The notes: generated by a model from the letters alone, not told the origin. Positions 21,888 through 31,212 are shown, counted from the stretch's first letter. The stretch: DNA of 64,000 nucleotides from Xenophilus sp. Marseille-Q4582 (GCF_916700565.1 NZ_CAKAKO010000001.1:1096826-1160825), one strand, 5' to 3'. Program-made: numbers and translations.

Positions 21888-22478
21888 TCAGTGCAGCGCC
21901 TCGGCCGGCAACAGCTTCTCGATGCGCGCGCGGATGGACGCGGCGCGTTCGGCGCCGGCTTCGCGCTCGATGTCCGCCAGCAGGGTGTCGGCCACCACCA
22001 GCATGGTCACGCCGTCGCGCGCCTCGCGCAGGGCCTCGCGCAGGCGTTCGGCCAGCGCCGGGTCGCGGCGCGCGAACATGCGCTCGCACAGGTCGAACAG
22101 GAACATGCGCGTGGTGGCGAGCGAGCGTTTGCCGTCGAAGTTGTCGGCCGCGTTGCCGGCCGCTTCATCCGCATGCGCCCCGGTTCGCGCAGGCGCCGCC
22201 ACGGCCGGGGTCGCATCCCGGGTGCGGATGGGCTGCACGGGGGCACCGGCCGCGGGCGCAGCTCCCTCCGGCGCCGGCCCGGACCATCGCAGGTAGCCCT
22301 GCGCTTCGAGGTCCCGCGCCACGCGGCCGGCTTCTTCCACGCCACCGAAGATCGGGCCGAAGTCGGTCATGGAGTGGCGCCCATCCGCCATCAGCAGCAG
22401 CGCGCGCTCGCGCTGGCTCAGGCTGCGCCGGCCGGGGCGCAGCTCTTCACGGGCTTTGTCGGTCTTGAGCAGGAACAT
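21888..22478 (-). CDS. Conserved hypothetical protein with winged-helix-like N-terminus
   Basis: A 196-residue soluble protein, no signal or membrane helix. Residues 1-65 (LSQRERALLLMADGRHSMTDF ... ARDLEAQGYLRW in pieces) read like a winged-helix that senses or binds DNA. After an Ala/Pro/Arg linker the C-terminal 90 residues are helical (LATTRMFLFDLCERMF, LAERLREALREARDG, ASIRARIEKLLP). Proteins of this layout occur in Burkholderiales without assigned function. It converges on the CadR gene, with its stop 22 bp away, and is not obviously part of the metal system. Confidence 0.7.
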   Translation of the reverse strand: MFLLKTDKAREELRPGRRSLSQRERALLLMADGRHSMTDFGPIFGGVEEAGRVARDLEAQGYLRWSGPAPEGAAPAAGAPVQPIRTRDATPAVAAPARTGAHADEAAGNAADNFDGKRSLATTRMFLFDLCERMFARRDPALAERLREALREARDGVTMLVVADTLLADIEREAGAERAASIRARIEKLLPAEALH

Positions 22479-22620
22479 GGGCGGCGCGGGGTGGGAACGG
22501 AGGCAGGAGCCTCGCATGCCCGCGTGACAGGGCCGTGATGCCGGCATGCGAAGCGCCCGTGTTCAGGCGCCGCGCAGCGGGGCCCACCCGGCCCCCCGCG
22601 CCGTGCGCCGCCGACGTCGT

Positions 22621-23898
22621 TCAGCGCGCGTACACCAGGTCGCGCAGCCCCAGTGACAGGCCCGGCACATAGGTGATGATGAGCAGGCACCCCAGGATGA
22701 CGAGCACGAAGGGGATCAGGTGCCCCACGATGCGGTCGAGCGAGATGCGCGCCACCGTGCAGGCCGCGAACAGGTTCACGCCGAAGGGCGGCGTGATCAT
22801 GCCCAGCGCCAGGTTCACGACCATGATCAGCCCGAAGTGAACGGGGTCGATGCCGAAGTGCATGGCCACGGGCGCGAGGATGGGGGCGAGCACGATGATG
22901 GCCGCGCTGGTCTCGATGAACATGCCGATGATGAACAGCGCGGCGTTCACACCCAGCAGGAACATGGCGGGCGACTTGAGCACTTCCTGCAGCCACAGGC
23001 CGATGGCCTCGGGCACGCCCGCGCGCGTGATGAGGAAGGCGAACAGGCCGGCGTTGGCGATGATGAACATGATCACCGCCGAAGAGATCACCGACTTGCG
23101 CAGGATCAGGTACAGGTCGGACAGCCTGATCTCGCGGTAGATCACCACGCCCACCACGAGCGCATAGAACACCGCCACGGCCGAGGCTTCCGTCGGTGTG
23201 AAGATGCCGCCGTAGATGCCGCCCAGGATGATGACGGGCATCAGCAGCGCCCAGCCGGCCTGCCACAGCGCCTTGCCGAAGGGCATGCGTCCCTCGCCGT
23301 CGTTCTTGCCCCAGCCCTTCCACTTGCAGTAGATCCAGACGAAGAGCATCAGCGCCCCACTGATCAGCAGCCCCGGGCCGAAGCCGGCGATGAACAGTTC
23401 GCCGATCGACACTTCGGCGCTCACGCCGTAGAGGATCATCGGGATCGAGGGCGGAATGATCACGCCCAGTTCGGCGCTGGTGGCCTGCAGCGCGGCCGCG
23501 TAGGGCGTGGGGTAGCCGTGCTTGATCAGCGCCGGGATCAGGATCGCGCCGATGGCGAAGGTGGTGGCCACCGAGGAGCCCGACACCGCCGCGAAGATCA
23601 TGCAGGTGAGCACGCAGGTCATGGGCAGGCCGCCTTGCACGCCGCCCACGATGCTCTTGGCGAACTCCACCAGCCGGCGCGAGATGCCGCCCGTCTCCAT
23701 CAGGTTGCCGGCCAGGATGAAGAAGGGGATGGCCGCCAGCGGAAACTTGTTGATCGAATTGAACATCTCCTTGGCGGAGATGAGCATGGGCGCGCCCGAC
23801 ACCTGCATGCCCAGCACCGAGGCCAGGCCGATGGAGACGGCGACCGAGATCGACAGCGCGAAGCACAGCACCATCGTGATGACCATGATGGGCGTCAT
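22621..23898 (-). CDS. dctM: TRAP transporter large permease (DctM family)
   Basis: A 425-residue membrane protein with about twelve helices, the ion-coupled permease of a tripartite ATP-independent periplasmic transporter. Family signatures: AAIPFFILAGNLMETGGISRRL in two adjoining blocks, SGSSVATTFAIG, ELGVIIPPSIPMILYG and LGMITPPFGVNLF. GGAGGT precedes the ATG at 23898. It follows the small permease by 52 bp and, with the binding protein and DenD-like gene upstream, forms an operon. Sodium or proton gradients drive uptake of the organic acid held by DctP. Confidence 0.93.
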   Translation of the reverse strand: MTPIMVITMVLCFALSISVAVSIGLASVLGMQVSGAPMLISAKEMFNSINKFPLAAIPFFILAGNLMETGGISRRLVEFAKSIVGGVQGGLPMTCVLTCMIFAAVSGSSVATTFAIGAILIPALIKHGYPTPYAAALQATSAELGVIIPPSIPMILYGVSAEVSIGELFIAGFGPGLLISGALMLFVWIYCKWKGWGKNDGEGRMPFGKALWQAGWALLMPVIILGGIYGGIFTPTEASAVAVFYALVVGVVIYREIRLSDLYLILRKSVISSAVIMFIIANAGLFAFLITRAGVPEAIGLWLQEVLKSPAMFLLGVNAALFIIGMFIETSAAIIVLAPILAPVAMHFGIDPVHFGLIMVVNLALGMITPPFGVNLFAACTVARISLDRIVGHLIPFVLVILGCLLIITYVPGLSLGLRDLVYAR

Positions 23899-23950
23899 GC
23901 CGGCACCTCCGTCGTCGGGATTCTGGGGACGTTGTGGAAAGCGGCGTTGC

Positions 23951-24445
23951 TCATTGCGCGGTCGCCAATTCGAGCCGCTTGGGGTCGAGGTAGTTGCCCA
24001 CGATGCCGAAGAGCGAGAACACGGCACCCACCGGCAGGGCCAGGTAGGCCCAGACCATGGAGATGCTCTCCAGCCCGGCCATGGTCTGCACGCGGCCGCG
24101 CATGGCGTAGTCGAAGCCCCACCAGAGGATCACCAGCATCAGCGCCAGCGCCGCCACGCTGACGGCGGCGTCCAGCAGGCGCTTGATCCTGGGCGGGCTC
24201 CAGCGGTAGAGCACGTCCACGCTCACCATGGCGCCCTGGCGGAAAGCCATGGGAATGCCCAGGAACACCATCCAGATCAGGCTCACGCGGATCAGGATCT
24301 CGCTCCATTCCGCCGGTTGCTCCAGCACGAAGCGCGTGATGATCTGGAACATGCCCAACGATGCCGCGATCACCAGCATCAGGCAGGCCAGGGCCATCGA
24401 CAGCGCGGTGGTGCGCCGCTCGAGCCCAAGGAACTTGTCTTTCAT
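23951..24445 (-). CDS. dctQ: TRAP transporter small permease (DctQ family)
   Basis: A 164-residue, four-helix inner-membrane protein that scaffolds the DctM permease. Helices lie near 15-38, 48-66, 88-110 and 130-150. The motif RFVLEQPAEWSEILIRVSLIWMVFLG, given here in family terms as R-F-x4-x-W-x-E-E/E-I-x-R, is the conserved DctQ core, including the WSE tripeptide. It starts at an ATG with only a weak SD-like sequence, 119 bp after the DctP stop. Confidence 0.9.
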   Translation of the reverse strand: MKDKFLGLERRTTALSMALACLMLVIAASLGMFQIITRFVLEQPAEWSEILIRVSLIWMVFLGIPMAFRQGAMVSVDVLYRWSPPRIKRLLDAAVSVAALALMLVILWWGFDYAMRGRVQTMAGLESISMVWAYLALPVGAVFSLFGIVGNYLDPKRLELATAQ

Positions 24446-24564
24446 CTCTGAGCAACTCTCACAGTCTCATTCAACAAAAAAGCCCGTCGGCGGCCAGCAG
24501 GCCATCCGATCAGGCTGGGCAAGCAAGGCGGCGGCGTGCTTCGGAGCGCGCGCCGCCCGATGCA

Positions 24565-25536
24565 TCACTTGAAGTCGCGGATCTTGTCGAGGTTGGCCTT
24601 GCCGAACTCTTTTTCGAACTGCGCATTGACCGGGGCCAGCGCTGCGACGAACTTCGACTTGTCGACGTTGTCGATGACGGTCATGCCCTTGGCGCGCAGG
24701 TCGGCCACGCCCTTGGCGTCGTCCTCGTCCACGCGCGCGCGGTTGGCCTTGGCGGCTTCCTTGGCCGCCTCGAGGAAGGCCTGCTGGTCCGCCGGAGCCA
24801 GCTTGTCGAAGGTGCCCTTGTTCATCACCAGGATGCAGGGCGAATACACGTGGCCGGTCAGCGAGAGGTGCTTTTGCACCTGGTCGAACTTGGCCGAGAT
24901 GATCACGGGCAGCGGGTTCTCCTGGCCGTCCACCGTGCCCTGCTGCAGGGCCGTGAACACTTCGGGGAAGGCCATGGGCGTGGTGATGATGCCGAAGCCC
25001 TTGTAGGCCGCGATGTGCACCGGGTTCTCCATGGTGCGCATCTTCAGGCCCTTGAGGTCGCCGGGCTCTTTCACGTCCCGCTTGCTGTTGGTCATGTGGC
25101 GAAAGCCGTTCTCGGCCCACACCAGGGCCTTGAAACCCTTGCTTTCGAACTTCTTGAGCAGGTCCTGGCCGATGGGGCCGTCGAGCACCGCGCGCGCATG
25201 GGCCTTGTCGCGGAACAGGAAGGGCACGTCCAGGATCTTGGTCTCGGGCACGAAGTTGGGCACCGGGCCGGTCGAGCTGAACGCCAGCTCCTGCGTGCCC
25301 AGCTGCACGGCTTCGATGGACTCGCGCTCGCCGCCCAGCGAGCCGTTGTAGAAGGTCTGGATCTTGTAGCGGCCGTTGGTGCGCTTCTCGACTTCCTTGG
25401 CGAAGGTGTCGATGGCCACGCCCTGGTGCGAGTTCTGCGCCACCGAAATACTGATCTTCATCGTGGTCTGCGCCATCGCGGCGCAGGCCATACCCAAGCC
25501 CAGAACCAGGCCGGCGGCCAGTCGGTTCAACTTCAT
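24565..25536 (-). CDS. dctP: TRAP transporter substrate-binding protein (DctP family)
   Basis: A 323-residue periplasmic binding protein with signal peptide MKLNRLAAGLVLGLGMACAAMA. DctP markers: FAKEVEKRTNGRYKIQTF-type N-lobe, GGERESIEAVQLG, FRDKAHARAVLDG, GLKMRTMENPVH and TALQQGTVDGQENPL, the last containing the arginine/asparagine environment that binds substrate carboxylates. GAGGAG lies before the ATG. With the adjacent DenD-like dehydrogenase, a sugar acid such as D-erythronate or D-threonate is a reasonable ligand (inference). Confidence 0.93.
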   Translation of the reverse strand: MKLNRLAAGLVLGLGMACAAMAQTTMKISISVAQNSHQGVAIDTFAKEVEKRTNGRYKIQTFYNGSLGGERESIEAVQLGTQELAFSSTGPVPNFVPETKILDVPFLFRDKAHARAVLDGPIGQDLLKKFESKGFKALVWAENGFRHMTNSKRDVKEPGDLKGLKMRTMENPVHIAAYKGFGIITTPMAFPEVFTALQQGTVDGQENPLPVIISAKFDQVQKHLSLTGHVYSPCILVMNKGTFDKLAPADQQAFLEAAKEAAKANRARVDEDDAKGVADLRAKGMTVIDNVDKSKFVAALAPVNAQFEKEFGKANLDKIRDFK

Positions 25537-25598
25537 GAAACGTCTCCTCGGTGGTGGGAACGCGGGGCCAGAACGGGCCGCGCAGAGCAAAGCGCCGA

Positions 25599-26615
25599 CT
25601 ATGCCTTCAGTTTTTGCTGCACTGCGTCGGGATTTTCACGGACGTAGTCGCGAATGATGCTGTCGAAATCGGCATCGGCCCGCAGCCCCAGTCGGGCCGC
25701 ACGCTCGAATTCGAAGCGGCCGGGCCAGCTGACGACGATGCGCTGGATGGCCGGATCGGGCGTGCGGTCCAGCAGCGCCAGCGCCTCGGGGCCGGCCACG
25801 CGGCCCAGCGCGGCCGCCATCTCGCCCACCGTGGTGGCCAGGGAGGGCAGGTTCATCGCGGTGCGCGGGCCCCACTGGGCCTCGCTGGCTTCGGCCGCGC
25901 GCACGATGCCCTCGATGGTGCGCGCGGGCGAGGCCAGGGCCACCGGCGTGTCGTCGGGCACGGGGCAGGGCGCGCGCAGGCCGGCCAGCGGCTCGCGGAT
26001 CATGCCGCTGAAAAAGCCCGAGGCCGCGCCGTTGGGCCTGCCCGGGCGCACGCTCACGGTCATCAGGCGCACGCTGCGCCCGCGCAAGAAGCCCTTGCGC
26101 GTGTAGTCGGCCACCAGCTGTTCGCCGATGAACTTCTGGATGCCGTAGCTGGTCTGCGGCGTGGGCAGCGTGTCGTCGCGGATCACGGGCGGTAGCGGCT
26201 GCGCGGGCGAGTCGCCAAAGACGGCGAGCGAGCTGGCGAACACCAGCACCGGGCGTGTGCCCAGCGCCCGCAGCTTTTCCAGCAGCGCATGTGTGGCCGC
26301 GAAGTTGCTGCGCATGCCCAGGTCGAAATCGGCTTCGCATTCGCCGCTCACGGCGGCGGCCAGGTGGAAGACGGCATCGGCTTCGGCCCAGAAGGCCGCG
26401 GCGCGGTCGGCGAGCTGGTCGTTCAGGTCGCCCACCGCGCTGCGCACGCGCGCGTCGGCCGCCAGGTCGGCAGGGGCCGCGGCGCGGTCCACGAGCGTGA
26501 TGCGTTCGATGGGGCGCGCCGCGGCGCCGTCCAGCGCCAGCGTGCCCTGCGCGAGCAGCGTGCGCGCGAGGCGCGCGCCCAGAAATCCGGCGCCGCCGGT
26601 GATGACGATCTGCAT
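25599..26615 (-). CDS. denD: NAD-dependent epimerase/dehydratase, D-erythronate dehydrogenase-like
   Basis: A 338-residue extended SDR. N-terminal TGGAGFLGARLA binds NAD; D-L-N-D follows beta-strand 3; ASSLAVFG and Y-G-I-Q-K give the catalytic serine and YxxxK. The stretch SVRPGRPNGAASGFFSGMIREP and the C-terminal FEFERAARLGLRAD match DenD proteins, which oxidise D-erythronate at C2. DenD genes often sit with TRAP transporters, as here, where it leads the operon. The other pathway genes (kinase, decarboxylase, isomerase) are not in this window. A related sugar-acid substrate cannot be excluded. Confidence 0.85.
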   Translation of the reverse strand: MQIVITGGAGFLGARLARTLLAQGTLALDGAAARPIERITLVDRAAAPADLAADARVRSAVGDLNDQLADRAAAFWAEADAVFHLAAAVSGECEADFDLGMRSNFAATHALLEKLRALGTRPVLVFASSLAVFGDSPAQPLPPVIRDDTLPTPQTSYGIQKFIGEQLVADYTRKGFLRGRSVRLMTVSVRPGRPNGAASGFFSGMIREPLAGLRAPCPVPDDTPVALASPARTIEGIVRAAEASEAQWGPRTAMNLPSLATTVGEMAAALGRVAGPEALALLDRTPDPAIQRIVVSWPGRFEFERAARLGLRADADFDSIIRDYVRENPDAVQQKLKA

Positions 26616-26683
26616 GTCTTGGTGTCTCCTTGAGGCGCCGAGCATAAGGCAGCGCGCGGCGCGAATGCGGCGCCCGCAAACGC

Positions 26684-26707
26684 AGAAGGCGCCCGTAGGC
26701 GCCTTCT
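26684..26707 (-). terminator. Hairpin downstream of the ETF-QO gene
   Basis: AGAAGGCGCC and GGCGCCTTCT form a perfect 10-bp stem with a CGTA loop, 25 bp after the ETF-QO stop and before the denD start. The T-run on the minus side is poor (TGCGTTTGCG), so termination may be partial; on the plus side it is followed by TTTC. Confidence 0.6.
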
Positions 26708-26731
26708 TTCAAGCCACGCGTCGCTCGCGCG

Positions 26732-28432
26732 TCACATGCCCACGTAGTTGGGCCCACCGCCCCCTTCGGGCGTGACCCACACGATGTTCTGCGTCGGGTC
26801 CTTGATGTCGCAGGTCTTGCAGTGCACGCAGTTCTGCGCGTTGATCTGCAGTCGCTCCTTGCCCGCGTTGGCTTCGTCGGGCACGAACTCGTACACGCCC
26901 GCCGGGCAGTAGCGCCCCTCGGGGCCGGCGTACTCGGGCAGGTTGATGCGCGTGGGCACCGTCGCGTCCTTGAGCGTCAGGTGCGCCGGCTGGTTCTCTT
27001 CGTGGTTAGTGTTGCTGATGAACACCGAGCTCAGGCGGTCGAAGGTCAGCTTGCCATCGGGCTTGGGGTAGGCGATCTTCTTGCACTGGCTGGCCGGCTT
27101 GAGGCGCTTGTGGTCGGCCTCGGTGCGGTGGATCGTCCACGGGATGTGCCCGCGCAGCACGAACTGCTCGATGCCGGTCATCAGCGTGCCCACCGTGAGG
27201 CCCTTCTTGAACCACTGCTTGAAGTTGCGCGCGCGGTACAGCTCGGTGTGCAGCCAGCTGTTCTCGAAGGCCTCGGGGTAGGCGCTCAGCTCGTCGTGCT
27301 GGCGGCCGGCCTGGATCGCCTCGAAGGCCGCCTCGGCGGCCAGCATGCCGGTCTTGATGGCCGCGTGGCTGCCCTTGATGCGGCTGGCGTTGAGGTAGCC
27401 GGCTTCGCAGCCGACCAGCGCGCCGCCCGGGAACACCGTCTTGGGCAGTGACAGCAGGCCGCCGGCCGTGATGGCGCGCGCGCCATAGCTCAGGCGCTTG
27501 GCGGGCTTGAGGCCCTTGTCCTGGCCCTCGAAGTACCAGCGGATGTTCGGATGCGTCTTGAAGCGCTGGAACTCCTCGAACGGGCTCATGTGCGGGTTCT
27601 GGTAGTCCAGGCCCACCACGTAGCCCACGATCACTTGGTTGTTCTCGGCGTGGTACAGGAAGGAGCCGCCATAGGTGTCGTTCGGCAGTGGCCAGCCGGC
27701 CGTGTGGATGGCCAGGCCCGGCTCGTGGCGGGCCGGGTCGATCTCCCACAGCTCCTTGATGCCGATGCCGTAGCTTTGCGGGTCGCTGTTGGCGTCGAGC
27801 TTGAAGTGGCTGATGAGCTGGCGGCCCAGGTGGCCGCGCGCGCCTTCGGCGAACACGGTGTACTTGGCATGCAGCTCCATGCCGAGCTGGAAGTTCTCGG
27901 TCGGCTCGCCGTCCTTGCCGATGCCCATGTTGCCCGTGGCCACGCCCTTGACCGAGCCGTCTTCGTTGTAGAGCACTTCGGCGGCCGCGAAGCCGGGGAA
28001 GATCTCCACGCCCAGCTCCTCGGCCTGTGCGGCCAGCCAGCGCACCACGTTGCCCAGGCTGACGATGTAGTTGCCCTCGTTGTGGAAGTTGGGCGGCAGG
28101 AAGGCATTGGGCACGCGCGTGGCGCCCGTTTCGCTCAGCAGCAGGAAGGTGTCGCCCGTCACCGGCTGGTTCAGCGGCGCGCCCTTGGCTTTCCAGTCGG
28201 GGATCAGCTCGGTCAGCGCGCGCGGGTCCATGATGGCGCCCGACAGGATGTGGGCGCCGGGCTCGGAGCCTTTCTCGAGCACCACGACCGAGATCTCCTG
28301 GTCGTACTGCGCGGCCAGCTGCTTGAGGCGGATGGCCGTCGAGAGTCCGGCGGGGCCGCCACCGACGACCACCACGTCGTACTCCATGGCTTCGCGGGGA
28401 CCGAACTGGGCGAGGATTTCGTCTGGGGTCAT
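26732..28432 (-). CDS. Electron transfer flavoprotein-ubiquinone oxidoreductase (ETF-QO)
   Basis: A 566-residue membrane-associated FAD/4Fe-4S enzyme that passes electrons from ETF, reduced by acyl-CoA and amino-acid dehydrogenases, to ubiquinone. N-terminal dinucleotide fold VVVVGGGPAGLSTAIRL, then EKGSEPGAHILSGA, the ubiquinone-region WPLPNDTYGGSFLYH, and GGALVGCEAGYLNASRIKGSH. The C-terminal cluster site has the four cysteines in CPAGVYEF and NCVHCKTCDIKDP, ending TPEGGGGPNYVGM as usual. The ATG at 28432 begins MTPDEILAQFGPR. Monocistronic, with a hairpin behind it. Confidence 0.96.
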   Translation of the reverse strand: MTPDEILAQFGPREAMEYDVVVVGGGPAGLSTAIRLKQLAAQYDQEISVVVLEKGSEPGAHILSGAIMDPRALTELIPDWKAKGAPLNQPVTGDTFLLLSETGATRVPNAFLPPNFHNEGNYIVSLGNVVRWLAAQAEELGVEIFPGFAAAEVLYNEDGSVKGVATGNMGIGKDGEPTENFQLGMELHAKYTVFAEGARGHLGRQLISHFKLDANSDPQSYGIGIKELWEIDPARHEPGLAIHTAGWPLPNDTYGGSFLYHAENNQVIVGYVVGLDYQNPHMSPFEEFQRFKTHPNIRWYFEGQDKGLKPAKRLSYGARAITAGGLLSLPKTVFPGGALVGCEAGYLNASRIKGSHAAIKTGMLAAEAAFEAIQAGRQHDELSAYPEAFENSWLHTELYRARNFKQWFKKGLTVGTLMTGIEQFVLRGHIPWTIHRTEADHKRLKPASQCKKIAYPKPDGKLTFDRLSSVFISNTNHEENQPAHLTLKDATVPTRINLPEYAGPEGRYCPAGVYEFVPDEANAGKERLQINAQNCVHCKTCDIKDPTQNIVWVTPEGGGGPNYVGM

Positions 28433-28653
28433 CGGGGTGTTCTGAAAGGGCAAAAAGAAAGGCGCGCCGGCCTGTGGGGCCGAGGCGGCTGCTTCGGGCG
28501 CAACCCTTGATTCTATGCACGCCATCTTCGGCGCCTGAAGGTCGCGCAGGTGACTGTGCAGGCACCGCGCCAGGACCGAAGCTGCACCGGTCGCGCCCCC
28601 GCGCCTGTCGGACGGCGCGCCCATCTCACCCCCCCAGAGGACGCCCAGCCGCC

Positions 28654-29076
28654 ATGAAGATCGAGATTCCCGCGCACAAGAAACTGGTCTACGAGATGAC
28701 CATCCCGATCCGCTGGGGCGACATGGACGCGATGGGCCACCTGAACAACGGCAGCTATTTCCGCTACATGGAGACGGCGCGCATCGACTGGATGCACGCG
28801 ATCGGCTTCGAGCCGGACCCGGGCGGCGAGGGCATGGTGATCGTCAATGCCTTTTGCAACTTCTACCGCCAGATCGAGTACCCGGGCCAGGTGCTGGCGC
28901 GCATGTACGTGAGCGATCCGGGCCGCACCACCTTCGAGAGCTGGTGCACCATGGCGCGCACCGACGCGCCCGACGTGATCTGTGCCGCGGGCGGCGCGAC
29001 CACCATCTGGGTGGACTTTCCGAAGCAGAAAGCCAAGGATCTGCCGGACTGGCTGCGCGAGATCGTGACGGTGTGA
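28654..29076 (+). CDS. Acyl-CoA thioesterase, 4HBT hotdog family
   Basis: A 140-residue hotdog-fold thioesterase. The diagnostic block RWGDMDAMGHLNNGSYFRY, with catalytic aspartate of the GDMDAxxHxNN motif, is followed by the long helix METARIDWM, then FCNFYRQIEYPG and TTIWVDF. It hydrolyses acyl-CoA esters, probably short-chain or aromatic. It starts at the ATG at 28654, divergent from the ETF-QO gene across a 221-bp gap without other content, which hints at a shared role in fatty-acid/acyl-CoA metabolism but does not prove it. Confidence 0.92.
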   Translation: MKIEIPAHKKLVYEMTIPIRWGDMDAMGHLNNGSYFRYMETARIDWMHAIGFEPDPGGEGMVIVNAFCNFYRQIEYPGQVLARMYVSDPGRTTFESWCTMARTDAPDVICAAGGATTIWVDFPKQKAKDLPDWLREIVTV

Positions 29077-29086
29077 AGGCGCGCGT

Positions 29087-30466
29087 TCAGGCGCCGTCGC
29101 CCGGCGCTGCGGCCGCGGGCTGCAGCGCGATGCGCGCCTCGAAGCCCGTGGCCGCACCCGCAGGTGGCGAAGCCAGCCGCAGTTGGCCGCCGTGCTGCTG
29201 CACGATGGTGCCCACGATGGACAGGCCCAGCCCGTAGCCGGCCTGGTCGGCGCTGTGGCGCACGTGGCGCTCGCGCAGCGTGGCCAGGGCCTGCGCCGAC
29301 ACGCCGGGCCCGAAATCGCGCACCACCAGCGTGGCCGGCGCCTGCACCGCCAGCTCGATGCGCGAGGGGCCGGCATAGCGCAGTGCGTTCTCGATCAGGT
29401 TGCGCAGCGCGATGGCCAGCGCGTCCAGGTCGCCCAGCGCCCAGGGCCGTTCCTGCGCGGGCAGTTGCAGGTCGAGCCGGGCCGCGACGCGCGCGTCGAG
29501 CCAGAAGTCCTCGGCCACGCTCGCCGCCAGGCGTGCCAGGTCCACCGGGCCGCGCGCCAGCGCCGCGCCCGATTCGGCGCGCGACAGCTGCAGCAGCTTC
29601 TCGGTGCGGTGGCTCAGGGTCTGCAGCGCCTCGCGCGCGGCCTCGACCTCGGCGCGGTCCAGGCCGTGCTCCAGCGCCGTCTGCAGCCGCAGGCGCACCG
29701 CCGCCAGCGGCGTGCGCAATTCGTGCGCCGCATTGGCGGCCAGCGCGCGTTCCACCTGCAGCGCATGCGCCAGGCGCACCAGCAGGCGGTTCACGTCGTC
29801 GCCCATGTGGCGCAGCTCCTCGGGCAGGCCGTCCAGCGCCAGCGCGCTCAGGTCGCTGCCGCTGCGCCGGTTGATCTGCGCGGCCAGCACGCCCAGGGCC
29901 TGCAGCTCGCGCCGCGCGATCTGGCGCAGGCCCAGCGCCAGCAGCGGCAGCACCGCCACCAGCGCGGCGATCAGCACGGTGAGCGTGCGCATCACGGCGT
30001 CAAGGCGCTCCTGCAGCGGATCGGCCACCTGCAGGTACAGCGGGCGCCGGGGGTGGCGCACCGTGTAGATGCGCCATTCGCCGCTGTCGGCGAAGCCCGG
30101 CGCCAGCGGCACGTCGAAGGTCACGCCCGCGGCATGCGCGGTGCGCAGCAGCACGCGCCCGCCTTCGTCCACCAGCTGATAGAGCACCTCGTCCTGCTCG
30201 AAGAGCGGCGCCGCGGCGATGAGCGGCGGCGTCGGCGTGCCGGCCGTCGCCTCCGCGCCGCCCGCGGACTGCGACAGGCCCTCATAGTCCCGCAACGCGA
30301 TGTCGAACATGCGGTGCGCCACCTCGACCAGCTCGTTGTCGAAGTTGACGTCGATCTCGCGGTCCACGTACCAGGCCACCGCCAGCACGCAGAGCAGCCA
30401 CACCCCGCCCACCCACAGGATCAGCGTGCGCGCGAGGCGGCCGGCCAGGGTGCGCGGCGGGTTCAT
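29087..30466 (-). CDS. Sensor histidine kinase (QseC/PmrB-like)
   Basis: A 459-residue membrane kinase. Two helices (about 15-35 and 158-180) frame a 120-residue periplasmic domain containing EQDEVLYQLVD and HPRRPLYLQVADPL, as in the QseC/TctE group. H248 in the H-box ([14 protein letters not shown]), N-box LRNLIENALRYA, and G-boxes DFGPGV and GYGLGLSIVGTIV are intact. The ATG is 22 bp after the stop of its regulator. With a divergent PAP2 phosphatase and EptA transferase, it probably governs lipid A modification in response to envelope stress, metal or cationic peptides (inference). Confidence 0.9.
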   Translation of the reverse strand: MNPPRTLAGRLARTLILWVGGVWLLCVLAVAWYVDREIDVNFDNELVEVAHRMFDIALRDYEGLSQSAGGAEATAGTPTPPLIAAAPLFEQDEVLYQLVDEGGRVLLRTAHAAGVTFDVPLAPGFADSGEWRIYTVRHPRRPLYLQVADPLQERLDAVMRTLTVLIAALVAVLPLLALGLRQIARRELQALGVLAAQINRRSGSDLSALALDGLPEELRHMGDDVNRLLVRLAHALQVERALAANAAHELRTPLAAVRLRLQTALEHGLDRAEVEAAREALQTLSHRTEKLLQLSRAESGAALARGPVDLARLAASVAEDFWLDARVAARLDLQLPAQERPWALGDLDALAIALRNLIENALRYAGPSRIELAVQAPATLVVRDFGPGVSAQALATLRERHVRHSADQAGYGLGLSIVGTIVQQHGGQLRLASPPAGAATGFEARIALQPAAAAPGDGA

Positions 30467-30488
30467 GCGAGCGCGGGCAACGGTGCCA

Positions 30489-31166
30489 TCAGGCGGCGTC
30501 CCCGTCGTCGGCCGGCACCAGCCGGTAGCCCAGGCCGCGCAGGGTCTGGATGCGCTCGCGCCCCAGCTTGCGGCGCAGGCGGCTGATGAAGACCTCCAGC
30601 GTGTTGCTGTCGGTCTCTTCGTCGAAGCCGTAGAGCGCGTCCTGCAGCGCCTCGCGCGTGTGGATGCGAGACGGGCGGCTGGCCATCACGCGCAGCAGCG
30701 CCCATTCCTTGGCCGTGAGCAGCACCGGCAGCCCGCGCAGGCGCACGCTGTCGCTGCCCAGGTCGATCTCCAGCGCGCCCAGCTTCAGCACGGCCGACTG
30801 GCTGGTGCTGCGCCGGCGCTCCACGGCGCGCAGCCGGGCCAGCAGCTCGGCCGGGTCATAAGGCTTGACCAGGTAATCGTCGGCGCCCGCGTCCAGCCCG
30901 CGGATGCGGTCGCTGACCTGGTCGCGCGCCGTGAGCACGATGACGATGGGCGGCTCGGGCAGGCGGCGCAGCGCGGGCAGCAGGGCCAGGCCGTCGCCAT
31001 CGCCCAGGTGCAGGTCCAGCAGCACGGCCGCGTACTGCGCCGCCGCCACCGCGGCGCGCGCCTCGGCCAGGCTGGCGGCGGCATCGACCACGAAGCTCTT
31101 GGCCCGCAGGTAGCTGCACACGGCCGCCGACAGGGCGGTGTCGTCTTCGACCAGGAGGATGCGCAC
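30489..31166 (-). CDS. OmpR-family response regulator (QseB/PmrA-like)
   Basis: A 225-residue response regulator. Receiver: RILLVEDD, phospho-acceptor D51 (LLDLHLGDGDG), TARD and DDYLVKPYD. Winged helix: LTAKEWALLRVM and ETDSNTLEVFISRLRRKLG, the QseB/PmrA pattern. A GTG at 31166 gives MRILLVEDD; a TTG three codons upstream (31175) is also in frame. Neither has a strong ribosome site. The divergent intergenic region holds GTTCAGGCTGCATTCA, a direct repeat at 11-bp pitch that also occurs before eptA and may be its binding site. Confidence 0.92.
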   Translation of the reverse strand: MRILLVEDDTALSAAVCSYLRAKSFVVDAAASLAEARAAVAAAQYAAVLLDLHLGDGDGLALLPALRRLPEPPIVIVLTARDQVSDRIRGLDAGADDYLVKPYDPAELLARLRAVERRRSTSQSAVLKLGALEIDLGSDSVRLRGLPVLLTAKEWALLRVMASRPSRIHTREALQDALYGFDEETDSNTLEVFISRLRRKLGRERIQTLRGLGYRLVPADDGDAA

Positions 31167-31212
31167 GTTCGGCAAAGGCGGGTGGAAAGGCCCGCAGTCT
31201 AGGCCGGGCCGG

